Assembly: GCA_964036195.1 (NCBI GenBank)
Contig: OZ038451.1
Coordinates: forward strand, 3,166,529-3,230,528
Length of the DNA: 64,000 bases
Origin: Sphaerolaimus hirsutus
Taxonomy: Eukaryota; Nematoda; Chromadorea; Monhysterida; Sphaerolaimidae
Reading direction: 5' to 3'
Below, one piece after another: positions 53,563 through 63,840 of this stretch (positions are counted from its first letter, which is position 1; each line of letters begins with the position of its first letter). The notes beneath the pieces are model-generated. The model was not told the DNA's origin. It made no database searches and saw only the letters and a list, made by a program, of their open reading frames with translations. The position numbers were made by a program, and so were the translations under genes.

Positions 53563-53822
53563 CCAAGAACTCCAAAATGGTGCCATTTTTATGGAGTGGC
53601 GCCATGACCTCCAAAACGGAGCCACTTTTATGGAGTGGCACCATGGACTCCAACACTGAGCCATTTTTATGGAGTGGTGCCATGGACTCCAAAATGGAGC
53701 CATTTCTATGGAGTGGCGCCATGGACTCCAAAATAGCGCCATTTTTATAGAGTGGTGCTAGGGGCACCAAAATCATACCATTTTTATGGAGTGGCAGCAA
53801 GAACCCTAAATGGCGCCATGGA
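53563..53822. repeat. 39-base-period minisatellite, second block
   Basis: About six units of the flavours found in the main block, with the same phase of GGAGTGG and CCATTTTTATGG. Separated from the main block by 680 bases of AT-rich sequence and TE remnants. Confidence 0.9.
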
Positions 53823-53829
53823 CTCATTT

Positions 53830-54360
53830 TTGTGGTATGTGAACATTTTTTTTCAAAATAATTTTTTTTTTTTTTTTTATAACTTTTTTATAACTTTTTT
53901 TTAGAAATTTTTTTTATATATTTTTTTAATATTTTGATATTTTTTATTTTTTTTATTAAATTTTTTTTTATTTTTTTAGAAATTTTCAATTCAATTAAAA
54001 AATAAATTTGAAAAAAAATAAAAAAATAAAAAAAAATTTCTTTTTTTTTAGAAATTTATTTTTATTTTTTTTTTTTTTTTAAATTTTTTTTCATTTTTTT
54101 GTTGATTTTTTATTAATTTTTTTTATTTGTTATGAATGTTTAAAATAAATTTATAAAAAATGAAAAAAATGAAGAAGAAAAATTCTTAATTTTTTAAATT
54201 ATTTTTTTATATTTTTTAAATTTTTTTTGTACTTTTTACAATTTTTAAAAAAAATGTTTTTTTAAATTGTCAATTTCATGCCAAAAAGGAAAAATTTAAA
54301 AAAATTTTTTTTTAATTTTTTTTTTAATTTGTTTTTTTTTAGTGAAGAAAAAATTTTAAA
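53830..54360. repeat. Second very AT-rich low-complexity tract
   Basis: Like 52911-53300. The sequence after both minisatellite blocks thus repeats the same order: 39-base units, AT tract, then AATAAACCCCC.GGGGGGTAAT. This suggests a larger duplicated unit. Confidence 0.85.
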
Positions 54361-54743
54361 ATAAACCCCCAGGGGGGTAATTTGAGGAAATACGGTATAA
54401 AAATCTGCACAAACTGGTAATGTGTAGTTGGCGATGCAATTTTGCATTGTTGTTAAGACATAGGTATTTACATTTACTTAATAAATATGTATACCGTAAA
54501 TACTCTATTAGTACGACCCCTCTCCAATAAAGCAACTCCTCCAATAGTGTGACACCCTTGGGCACATTGTGTAAGTATAATGCAACCCTCTCCAATAATG
54601 CGAACCCCAAAGAAAAATAAAACAAAAACAAAAAATGGACGTAAGAAAATGACATGTTCGGACACCGAGTATTCAGCGGAGAAAGTGGCGGCCAGTTCGC
54701 CAGAGCTTGACAATATTGCTTTACTGCAATAAATTTACAACAT
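54361..54743. repeat. Remnants of TCGAA and TCTAATAGTACGAC word elements
   Basis: CCGTAAATACTCTATTAGTA at 54494 begins a left end of the 29618-type family (words CTCCAATAGTGTGACACC, CTCCAATAATGCGAACC). Preceded by TTTGAGGAAATACGG at 54381. Parallel to 53301-53562. Confidence 0.6.
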
Positions 54744-54745
54744 AC

Positions 54746-56572
54746 CGTATTTCCTTGAATTAACCCCCCCCCCCTCGAAATACCCCCAGGTGTTTTCAAG
54801 CTGAGGAAAAAATAACCCCCCCTCAAAATACCCCTGTCTCGAATGAGGTACATAATGTATACAATGTAAACACCTTCCCGATCAAGTCCGGCCGCCTATT
54901 TTTTTTTTCACTTCGCAGGCTATATCTCCGGTTGCGGGAGGGGTGGGAAACTAAAACTTGGGTGGTATATAGGCGCAACCCCCCACTACCCCGCATGAAT
55001 AAATGGGGCAGCGGCGACTCACTATAGAGGGGGTCGCCATATATGTGAAAAAAATTTGCAGCGTTTTCACTGTCCCGCACAGGTCCGGCCCCCCGGTTGA
55101 TTTCTTACACTGCGGGTCCCGTATCTCCAGCTGTGGGAGGGGTATAGATCTAAAATTTGTGGGGATGTGTCGCCAACACCCATCCCCTACTATACACTGG
55201 CCAGGTGGTTTTTGGCAACTCACCACAGTGTGGGGTGCAAAGTTTAAAACTTATTAAAATGTTACTGATCCACACAAGTCCAGCATCCAATTGAATTTCG
55301 AAAAATGGACACTTTTGTGTTGTTTTAACACTAATGTGGTTGACAATGTGAAATAAGCATGAAATATCCTCTAAAAAATATCTTATCTGACCTAAAACTG
55401 GCCACCACATGAACCCCTTCCCCCAAGTGGGTGACAAAAAAATCACTTTTTACAACTTTTTTATTAGACACTTGAACGGCTGGTTTGCAATAATTTATAG
55501 GGGAGGGTTAAAGGTCTCAAGTTGTGTAAAAAATCTTACCTCAAAAATGCCTTCATAAGAAAATTTGCTGGGGCTGAATTTCAAATTGTAAAAATGACAT
55601 CATTGCAGGAACAAAAATAGGCAAAATTCACAATTTTAAATTTACCCCCAGCAAATTTTCTTATGAAGGAATTTTTGAGGTAAGGTTTTTTACACAATTT
55701 GAAACCTCTAACCATCCTCTATAAATCATTGTAAACCAGCAGTTCAAGTGTCTGATGAAAAAGTTGTAAAAAGTAATTTTTTGTCACCCACTTGGGGGGA
55801 AGGGTTCATGTGGTGGGCAGTTTTAGGTTGGATAAGATATTTTTAGAGGATATTTCATGCTTATTTCACATTGTCAACCACATAAGTGTTAAAACAACAC
55901 AAAAGTGTCCATTTTTTGAAATTCAATTGGATGCTGTACTTGTGTGGGACAGTAACATTTTAATAAATTTTAAACTTTGCACCCCAGTGTGGTGAGTTGC
56001 CAAAGACCGCCTGGCAAGTGTATAGTAGGGGAGGGGTGTTGGCAACACATCCCCAAAATTTTAGATTTATACCCCTCCCACAGGTGGAGGTACGGCACCC
56101 GCAGTGAAAGAAATCAGTAGGGGCCGGACATGTGTGGGACACTAAAAAAGCTGCAAATTTTTTTTGCACTCGGCAACCCACCCTGTAGGGGGTCGCCGCG
56201 ACCCCTTCAATTCATGCGAAGTAGAGGGGGGTTGCGCCAATATCTACCCCACGTTTCAGCTTCTGGCGCGTCCTAGAACAGGAGATATGATGTCAGAAGT
56301 AAAATAAAAAATGGGGGGCCGGACTTGATCGGGAAGGTGTTTACATGATGTATTAATAGGTGTCAATTTGCACTGCAGCTACACTTAGCATTGTTTGTGT
56401 AGTTATGTACATTCATACATACTTATATATCCCGTTTAGTCTAGTGAACTACCAGTTTTGGGTATGTAAAAGCACATTATTTACTGCTGTTTTTACGAAA
56501 ATTTCTGGCAAAATAATAACCCCCCTCGAATAAGCCCCCCCCCCCCCTCGAATAAGCCCCCCCCCCCTACAT
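54746..56572. mobile_element. CCGTATT/TCGAA element split by a fold-back, right end lost
   Basis: Left CCGTATTTCCTTGAATTAAC after TA. The family middle segment is interrupted at ACAATG-TA by the 1473-base fold-back. It resumes CATGATGTATTAATAGGTG and C-run words to 56572, then breaks off into ATTTTGAAAAAAGTTCAG of another family. Confidence 0.75.
54869..56341. mobile_element. 1473-base fold-back element, AACACCTTCCCGATCA ends, TA duplication
   Basis: Ends AACACCTTCCCGATCAAGTC and its inverse; TA at 54867-54868 and 56342-56343. The host segment in other family members reads GCAATGTACATGATG (for example about 16490), an empty site by comparison. The two halves pair over most of the length, the apex lying near CATCATTGCAGGAAC (about 55590-55610). 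Confidence 0.9.
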
Positions 56573-57486
56573 TTATTTTGAAAAAAGTTCAGTACTTTTG
56601 ACAACTCTGCTTTACAATGCCATGCTCATACTAGAGTTACATGAACAGTTGAGTTGTTGAAAAATACAATGCGACCCCCTCCAGTAAAGCGACCCCTCCA
56701 ATAATGCGACCCCCAAAAATGTGCTGAAAACAATTGGTACTCGGTAATGCGGTAATCGGTTAGGTGATAGTCGCCTTAATAGAGTATTTACATGTATAAA
56801 TGTAAATATGTAAACGGTACATGTATAAATATGAGTACAGAGTACATTTGCATTTACATTTCCTCTGAAAACTTTCCTACATAAAGCATTTGGAAAAACT
56901 TTCCTTTTTCAAATTCAAATTTATATTTTTTAATTACCATTGAAATTTGCAGTGCTTCTACCAGTTTCTGGAGACAGTGCGGTATGATTCATAATTGTTA
57001 ACACATGTTTAACATAACTCAAAAATACATATACCCGAGCACTGAGTAAAAATGTTTACCTACGTTTCTACTGAAAAAATAAATGTGCTCACCTTTACAC
57101 ATTCCTTTTGAAAGTATGCAGGCATAGAAAATGTAAATGAAAAGATTGAATGGGGAAAAACCACTAAAAATGCTGTGAAAATAGCAGCAGCTGTGAAGTT
57201 ATGATGGGAAAAGCAACAATTCTCACTTTGTTTTACTTACTTTTATGCTATCCTGGGTAAGAAATACAAAATACTCACTTTAGCTTATTCCTTGAGTAAG
57301 AATACTAGTGTGTAACACTACATTTTATGTAGTGTAAAACTAAAAATTCACTTTACATTCTCTGTATACTCAGCATACATGATACTCTGCCCTCGCACTG
57401 ATTTATGTCTCATGTTGGAAGCGTGCCAATGATTATTAAATCATGCGATTTCTGTAAAAAGGTCAAAAAATTCATTGATGTGAATA
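56573..57486. repeat. Worn element remnants
   Basis: Word fragments CTCCAATAATGCGACCCCCA (56695) and ACATAACTCAAAAATACATA-type GAGTAC/TAAA families (56990-57380). No gene or complete element. Confidence 0.5.
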
Positions 57487-57902
57487 CCGTATTACCTCGA
57501 ATTATCCCCCCCCCCTTGAATTAACCCCTCCTTGAATTAACCCCCCCTCAAAATGGGCTGGGGAAATAATAAACCCCCCCTCGAAATACCCCCCCTCCCG
57601 AATGATGGACATCGTGTATGCAATGTACATGATGTATTTATTACTACTAACTTGGATTGCAGTGACACTTTTACGCTCATTTGTGTACAGATGTACACCT
57701 ATAGCCCAAATATGACCTACTTTCTCACGTTTATTACCGTTTTTGTGATGAAAAAGCGTATTCTTTACTATGAATATCACGAAAATTTCTGACGAAATAA
57801 TAAAAACCCCCCTCGAATAAACCCCCCCCCTCGAATTAACCCCCCCTCAAATTTTGCTGGCGAAATAATAAACCCCCATGGGGGTATTTCGAGGTAATAC
57901 GG
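57487..57902. mobile_element. CCGTATT/TCGAA element
   Basis: TA at 57485-57486 and 57903-57904. Left CCGTATTACCTCGAATTATC, right CGAGGTAATACGG. The middle carries ATGATGGACATCGTGTATGC. Confidence 0.88.
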
Positions 57903-57904
57903 TA

Positions 57905-58276
57905 TGTTGATGAATAACATTATAACAACAATCAACTTTGTCATCTTTTTTTGTGAAACTCGCACGCGCTAACCATCATTGGCACACTTCCAGCGGGAAC
58001 CACGCGTGCAAGGTGTAAAGTAACCGGAGTATACTCAGGTGGGAGTAAAAATAAAATACTTCACATTTACTTTGAAAAAAGTTGAGTACTTTAAACAACT
58101 CTGGTATGGTTGAGGAAACACTTTCACTTCCTAATTGAAACTATTTAAGTATTGGACCTTGACATGCGGAAAAGGAAAAACCTCAATGAGAGGTCAAATC
58201 ACAAATCACATATTTGGCTTTGCAGTGTCCTTTCAGTTGTTGTAAAGAGCATTCTCTTAAATACAAAAGTCAATTA
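57905..58276. other. Unannotated stretch
   Basis: Includes a short ACTTTGAAAAAAGTTGAG remnant at 58070. No gene recognised. Confidence 0.4.
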
Positions 58277-58284
58277 TGTGCCAT

Positions 58285-59567
58285 TAGCATTCAAAAAAAT
58301 CACCGATTTTTTGGAAAATATATATAAATATATCACTCCAACATTGGAAAAAATATAAATATATATAAATCACTCTAGGTCTCCAGAAAATATAATTAAA
58401 TTACTGAAAAAATAACTCTAAGCTTGAAAAAAATCTCAAAAAATCACTTGCACTTTATTTCAATTTCAAGTGATATTCTGGGCTCTATTTACCATTTACA
58501 AGCTCAAAAAAATGTACTCTAATATACCACAGTTTATTTATTATCATTCCACAAACAGTATTCATTTATACTATATTTTACAAGTTAAAACATCAAGCAA
58601 ATATCACAGAAAAATTCAACCTTCAGTTCAACCTCAATGACAACTTCAAAAATATTTTGCACTGCAAACATTTAGCACTCAAGCGCCTGGTTGTGGCAAT
58701 GGATGTTTGACTAGGTGCTCATGCTCAGCACTTTTTCTATGGTGGTGTGCTGTGAAAACTCATTTTTGGGCACATGGCTACATTTTGGTGACATTGTGAT
58801 GACACCATGGTGACAGTTTTCCACAGTGTTCTCCATATTTGAAAACAGCTGACATTGCTGCACATGTCACCAAGCATCATCAGTTTTCAAAAATGGTGAA
58901 CTGAGCTCTCAATCACTGTAGATAAATTTTGATCACACCAAATTGGTATTTTTTGATTCAGTCATTTTTTATTTCAGAAAAGTATCTTATAAGATAGAGA
59001 GATGCTTTATACCAAAAACATAACCATAGAATTCATAGCAGGATGACATAAATAAAAAGTTACTAAAACAGTTTACATCTTTGTCACATACAAAATGAAA
59101 ACTAATTGCTGGTGATATCACCATTTGTCATCATTTGAGTTTGAGTTGTGATCAAACTAGTGATTTGCCAACACCACCCCACCAAAATTCATGGCATTTG
59201 TGAAAACTGAACATATTTATACAGCATTCAGTAGTGGAAAACTTGATGGAAATATTTACCTGCTTCATATACCATTTAAACCCAATAATGCTCTACATGA
59301 GCAGAGAGATTTTCTGGAGAATATTTCTCAAAATTTTTTTAAATTTCTCTTGCACAGATTACATGTTTTAGTCATAAAGCGCAATCACTGCACAACAATG
59401 TATCAAGTATGGGTGATTTTCTCAGTGATTTTTTTCGCAAATTTAAAAAATATATATAAATATATCACTCAGAATTTGGAAAAAATATAAATATATATAA
59501 ATCACGGGTTATTTATATTTATTGTGATTTTTGAAAATATAAATCACGGGTTATTTTTCGAATGCTA
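58285..59567. mobile_element. 1283-base hAT-like TAGCATTC element
   Basis: Ends TAGCATTCAAAAAAATCACC and TTTTTCGAATGCTA. The perfect 8-base duplication TGTGCCAT is at 58277-58284 and 59568-59575. ATATATAAATCAC words at both ends. Relative of 38693-40359. Confidence 0.94.
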
Positions 59568-59727
59568 TGTGCCATTTCAGTGCCAATGCAGATGGGGAAA
59601 TCAATTTCCGCAGTCAGTTTCAACAGTGTCAAATGGAGTATGGGTGCCCGCATTCTGAATGATTGTTTTTTATTCTGTTCACACTTATTTGAACCAGACA
59701 TACTGTTAAATGGCTTACCTGTTTCAC

Positions 59728-59955
59728 CAAACATGTATTACACTGTGTCTGTGCGATGCATTGGCAAGCCGCTCAGGGACATCTGCCCATGTGCCAGTGG
59801 TGACGTTGTATTTGGCAATTTCTGCCCTGTTGACTCCAGTCCATCCCCCAACATAGTACAGTGAGTCATCGATTGCAGTCAGCGCACCGCAGCACATGCT
59901 CCTTGGCAATATGCCAGGTACAATTTCCCATGAGATTGTGTTGAACCTATGGCAT
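59728..59955 (-). pseudogene. Kelch-repeat exon, cut upstream by a hAT-like element
   Basis: On the - strand it reads H-R-F-N-T-I-S-W-E-I-V-P-G-I-L-P-R, SMCCGALTAIDDSLYYVGGW, E-I-A-K-Y-N-V and V-P-E-R-L-A-N-A-S before a GTGAAA donor. Closest to 46702-46976, and like it free of the palindrome. Its upstream side stops at the CAT of the C-H-R-F codons, where a CAGAGTTG element end begins (59957), so the exon is truncated there. Confidence 0.72.
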
Positions 59956-59956
59956 G

Positions 59957-60180
59957 CAGAGTTGTTAAAGTACCGGTATTTTTAAAAAGCGTAAGCATAC
60001 ACATAAATACACTTTCCAATTTTTGAGTATGGATACAAAAAGCATAAGGTATTTTTAAAATACCTAGGAAAGCGTAAAAAAGCGTAAGCATAAAATTTTT
60101 AAGAGAGTGCTCTTGCTGTTGGGTTGAGCATTGGACAACGTCCTTCTCTTTTAGATGAATTTATCGATCACTTCTATTGA
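59957..60180. mobile_element. CAGAGTTG element, left part only, with GCGTAA words
   Basis: Left end CAGAGTTGTTAAAGTACCGG. The usual GTGTAA word is GCGTAA/GCATAA here. GAGAGTGCTCTTGCTGTTGG corresponds to the GAGCTCTCACTGTTGAGC segment of the family. No right end. Confidence 0.7.
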
Positions 60181-60272
60181 TTATTGCACATTTTTTTCAT
60201 CAAACACAATCATCACATAACAAAACAACAATTCACATTGTACAAAACAGGGGTCTCGTAGGGTGATTGGGG

Positions 60273-60485
60273 GTAGTGATGTAAAAAGTACCAGGATTTT
60301 AGCGCCAAGCGCCAAAAGCGCCATGGCGCTTTTCAAAGTCCAGCGCCAAGCGCCAATGGCGCCACGACAAAATAGCGCCAAGCGCCAAAAGCGCCATGGC
60401 GCTTTTCCAGACCACGGCGCCAAGCGCCAATGGCGCCAGGAGGCTATGGCGCCAAGCGCCAATGGCGCCAGCGCCAAAATATTTT
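60273..60485. repeat. GGCGCCA / AGCGCC word cluster
   Basis: Begins TAGTGATGTAAAAAGTACC. Then AGCGCCAAGCGCCAAAAGCG words in both orientations. Confidence 0.65.
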
Positions 60486-60641
60486 CCTTTTATGACGCAG
60501 GCACAGTTCACCTATCGGTTTCATCACCTTATGACTTCCATTGTCTCCCAGAATGTAATAATAGCCAAATGAAAGCCAAAAAGCTTTCTTACATAACACT
60601 AAAGGTAGAAATTCTACCTGGGGACCAGGCTGTCCGGGAGG

Positions 60642-60912
60642 GGCACATACGTATGTGCCCCTGCATGTGCCCAGTATGTATGTTCCCCATATTTGGGAAC
60701 ATACATGTGATCAAATCAATGTATGTTTCCAGCTTCGGGCACATACAACTTTTGAAAAAAGTGCATGTGCCCGCGCTTGGAAACATACACGCGTGTATGT
60801 TCCCCATGATTTCGGGCACATACATTTCAGAAAAACGTGTATGTGCCCAGTTTGGGGAACATACAAGTTCTTCAAAATTTGCATGTTTCCAAATCGGGGA
60901 ACATGCACCGTA
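60642..60912. repeat. Array of short hairpins TATGT(T/G)(C/T)CC..GG(G/A)(A/C)ACATA
   Basis: Six consecutive imperfect palindromes of 24-27 bases, each TATGTTCCC or TATGTGCCC facing GGGAACATA or GGGCACATA, with 15-25-base spacers of unrelated sequence. Enclosed by GGGGACCAGGCTGTCCGGGA on the left and a CCGTATTTGCCGC on the right. A second array is at 63395-63630. Regular spacing is not a CRISPR signature here: spacers vary, repeats are imperfect and the genome is eukaryotic. Confidence 0.8.
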
Positions 60913-61277
60913 TTTGCCGCTGAAAATCAATTAGGGTCAAGTTAATTTTACGGTATTTGTCGCATGAACATGCTGACCAATCACCGTTATTGTTTGCACA
61001 AGATATTTGTGCAGCCACATTAATCTGCAGTGGATCATATTTAACGTGTTCATTTGGATCAGTGTGGGCCATATACATGAAAATATAAATCACTTTCATG
61101 ACAATTCATTTTACGTTTCACCTGCCAAGCTGTAAACGTTGTAATTAATCCATCAATGCATTTATCTGTGAATCAAGCACCCGGTGTTTTCATAACTATT
61201 GCGAGCAACGATAATGACGCCGATAATGCCACATTCTTGCATTTCCGCACCCCGTAAAGTGTAAAGTCAAGTGTCCG
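60913..61277. other. Unannotated stretch
   Basis: TTTACGGTATTTGTCGCATG at 60950 may be an inverted end matching CCGTATTTGCCGCTG at 60908. Otherwise nothing recognised. Confidence 0.4.
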
Positions 61278-61590
61278 ATGTAGTGATGTAAAGGCGCCAT
61301 GGCGCTGGCACCTGGCGCTAGCGCCAAAACAAAAAGTGCCATGGCGCTTTTGGCACTTGGCGCTTTTTTGCTGTGGCGCCATTGGCGCTTGACGCTATGG
61401 CCATGAAAAGCGCCATGGCGCCTTTGGCACTTGGCGCTATTTTTGACTGGGACCAGGAACAAAATGTCTGGCGCTGGCGCTTGGCACTTGCCTTCCATGA
61501 CTTTTGACACTTTGCATGACATTTGACATTTTACACAGTCCAAAAGTCATGTAAAATGCCCTGCAAAATGGCAACCGAGGTTCCAACCGG
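61278..61590. repeat. GGCGC cluster joined to a TGTAAAATG palindromic element
   Basis: TAGTGATGTAAAGGCGCC at the left, GGCGCTTTTGGCACTTGGCG words, then CATGACTTTTGACACTTTGC and CATGTAAAATGCCCTG, half of the kelch-exon palindrome family. Confidence 0.55.
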
Positions 61591-61604
61591 TATTTACAAA
61601 TGCT

Positions 61605-61945
61605 AGTGATGCACTATTCTGCGAACAACGCGGCACTATAGGCTTGGGAAACCAGAACCGAACTTCGGTACCCAATCCAGTTTCGGGTTTAGTATAATTT
61701 ATCAACGCTAGTGCATTTAGAACATGGAAAGTGCACTAGCATTATTAAACTAAACTAAACCCGAAACTGTTTCGGGTACGGAAGTTAGGTTCTCGTTTCC
61801 CAACCCCAGTGCCGCATTGTTTGCAGAACAACACAGCACTAGCGTTGGTAAATGCCGACCCGAATACCGGGACACGAAAACCAGGTATTCGGGTTGACTT
61901 TACCAACGCTAGTGCCGTGTTCCGCGACGGCATTTTCCATGACTA
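61605..61945. repeat. Large imperfect inverted repeat (AACGCTAGTGC)
   Basis: AACGCTAGTGCATTTAG and ACTAGCGTTGGTAAA arms, with CCCGAAACTGTTTCGGGTAC and CCAGTTTCGGGTTTAG pairing. Probably a fold-back element; ends not resolved. Confidence 0.6.
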
Positions 61946-62580
61946 GAATTGACTTTGATTATTGGTTTTTATTATTGAGTAGTTTACCAGGTGACCCACT
62001 GATAGTGAAATTTAGAAAAAAATTTGCCTTGATGAGCATGAATACTTTTTGAAAAAATGTTTTTTATATCATTATTCATACCTAGATTTTTTAAAAATTA
62101 AATGTAAAAATGTAAATACTTCAAATGTCATTTTTGGGCCACCATGCATGCACAAACGTTGCAGGTGCTCAAAGTGAGACTTATGCTCTCTACACACTAG
62201 TTGATATTGACACAAGTGTTCACATTGCATTGTACACATATTTACACAGTGGCCTACACGCATCCCCAAATAACCTTTTCATTTCATGTTTCCCTGTATT
62301 TTAATTTTTCTTCTGATATCTGAATTTGGTGAAAATGTTACATAAAATAAAAATAAGTGATGTTACATTTTTTTGTGTTAAGTCATAATAAAACCTATAA
62401 AAACCGCATAAAAACCCTATCAGAAATATGTTTTCTAAACCCAATTACTTTCAAAAGGTATATGTAAAAGCGAGTACAGGTACTTCTGCATATGAAACAT
62501 ACAAGCATTTACTCTGTACTCAAGTATACATAGGTATTTTTCTAGTAAATGTAAAACAGGTATGCTTGACATCTGACATT
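61946..62580. other. Unannotated AT-rich stretch
   Basis: AT-rich, with GAAACATACAAGCATTTACT and AGTATACATAGG worn words at 62490-62530. No gene recognised. Confidence 0.4.
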
Positions 62581-62599
62581 CAAATCATCCGACATGTTA

Positions 62600-62780
62600 A
62601 TTATCTGTCAATTAACAGATTTCTAATTATCCAGCTGACACGCGCTGATAACTAGAAATCTGCCCGCATGATCAAAGAATGCATGGATAATTATGTCTGT
62701 CAATTATCTCAATGTGCAGATTTCTAATTATCAGCGCGTGTCAGCTGGACAATTAGAAATATGTTAATCGACAGATTATT
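62600..62780. repeat. Inverted repeat around GCTGACACGCGCTGATAA
   Basis: TTCTAATTATCCAGCTGACA with ACGCGCTGATAACTAGAAAT (about 62620-62662) pairs with TTTCTAATTATCAGCGCGTG and TCAGCTGGACAATTAGAAAT (about 62712-62760). Confidence 0.8.
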
Positions 62781-62796
62781 GCATGTGCAAATTTCA

Positions 62797-63060
62797 CAGA
62801 GCAAGTTCACACAGTGGTGCGGCGCGGTGGCGGCAAACACAAAGTAATCACCGTGTTGCCGCGCGGCTCTGTGAAGATGCGGTAGCTACTGCAGCCAGCG
62901 CAATGGCGCTGAAAACATGTATGAGTCTGTACGAGTTTGAGCACTGTTGCGCTGGCTGCAAGTAGCTGCTGCACGTTCACAGAGCTGCGCGGTAACTCGG
63001 CGGCAGCTTTGTGTTTGCCGCCAGGTTGTCGCATCGCTCTGTGAATCAATGGTGCAGTCG
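62797..63060. repeat. Inverted repeat with TTCACAGAG..GGCGGCAAACACAAAG arms
   Basis: GTGGCGGCAAACACAAAG (left) pairs with CTTTGTGTTTGCCGCCAG (right). GCAGCCAGCGCAATGG pairs with TTGCGCTGGCTGC around the centre. TTCACA/TGTGAA ends. A half copy is at about 63169-63205. The open frames inside come from the palindrome. Confidence 0.75.
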
Positions 63061-63394
63061 GATATAGGTACTTGAAAAGGCATGCGGTTTGATAAAACTA
63101 GGCTACTAGGAAAAAATTATTGTCACTCATCATAAATACTATTTACTTTACAACTGTACATGGAATGAGTTCACAGTGGTGTGGCGCCTTGGAGGCAAAC
63201 ACTCCAGACTCCAAAATGTGTGTTGATTATTAAATTAAATTATTGCCAATTATCACACAGTGATTTGCAATCATTTTGTTGTACTCGCCTCGTTGCACAT
63301 TCATGCACATTCATTTACCTAGAGAATGATTCAAAGTGAATTTAGGCGCCCGCTGATATCCCGTTTTTCTTTACCTAATTTTTTTTCTTCAAAA

Positions 63395-63632
63395 TATGTA
63401 TGTGCCCGCGATAGGGAACATACAGAGTTCTTAAAAATTGTATGTGCCCGCGTTTTGGAAACATACACGCGCACACGCGCATGTATGTGCCCAGCCGCGG
63501 GAACATACAAACATGCATGTGCCTGGTGGTTTGGGCACATACAAACTGTAAACAAAATGTATGTTTCCAGGTTTGGGCACATGCAAATTTGTATGTGCCC
63601 AGTGTACCCCAGTTTGTATGTGCCCCTCCCTG
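63395..63632. repeat. Second array of TATGTGCCC hairpins
   Basis: Five imperfect palindromes of the same kind as 60642-60912 (for example TATGTGCCCGCG facing GGGAACATA), then two lone TATGTGCCC half-sites. Ends against CCCTCCCTGCTGGGG. Confidence 0.8.
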
Positions 63633-63639
63633 CTGGGGA

Positions 63640-63840
63640 CACTCCCAGACCTTGTAAAACTCTGTTAAGTGTCAAATTACCAGTAAAATGCCAAAAGTTT
63701 TGTAAAAAAACACCTGTAAAATGTCAAATGTCATGTAAAATATTCTGTAAAATGTCATCTGAAAGACCCCATAGAATGTCAAATTTCAATATGTTTCATA
63801 TTTTACAGGGCATTTTACATGACTTTTAAGACTTTTACGA
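63640..63840. mobile_element. CCCAGACCTTGTAAAAC palindromic element
   Basis: CCCAGACCTTGTAAAACTCT left; TTTTACAGGGCATTTTACAT right; GTAAAATGTCAAATGTCATG inside. Same family as the element in the kelch exon; the right terminus is not sharp. Confidence 0.6.

Noticed and set aside
60642-60912. CRISPR array
   Set aside because: The repeats are imperfect palindromes of varying length, spacers are 15-25 bases, no cas genes exist, and the genome is an intron-bearing animal genome.
62783-63083. Ala/Arg-rich frames on both strands
   Set aside because: The sequence is a large inverted repeat with GGCGGCAAACACAAAG arms, so frames mirror each other.
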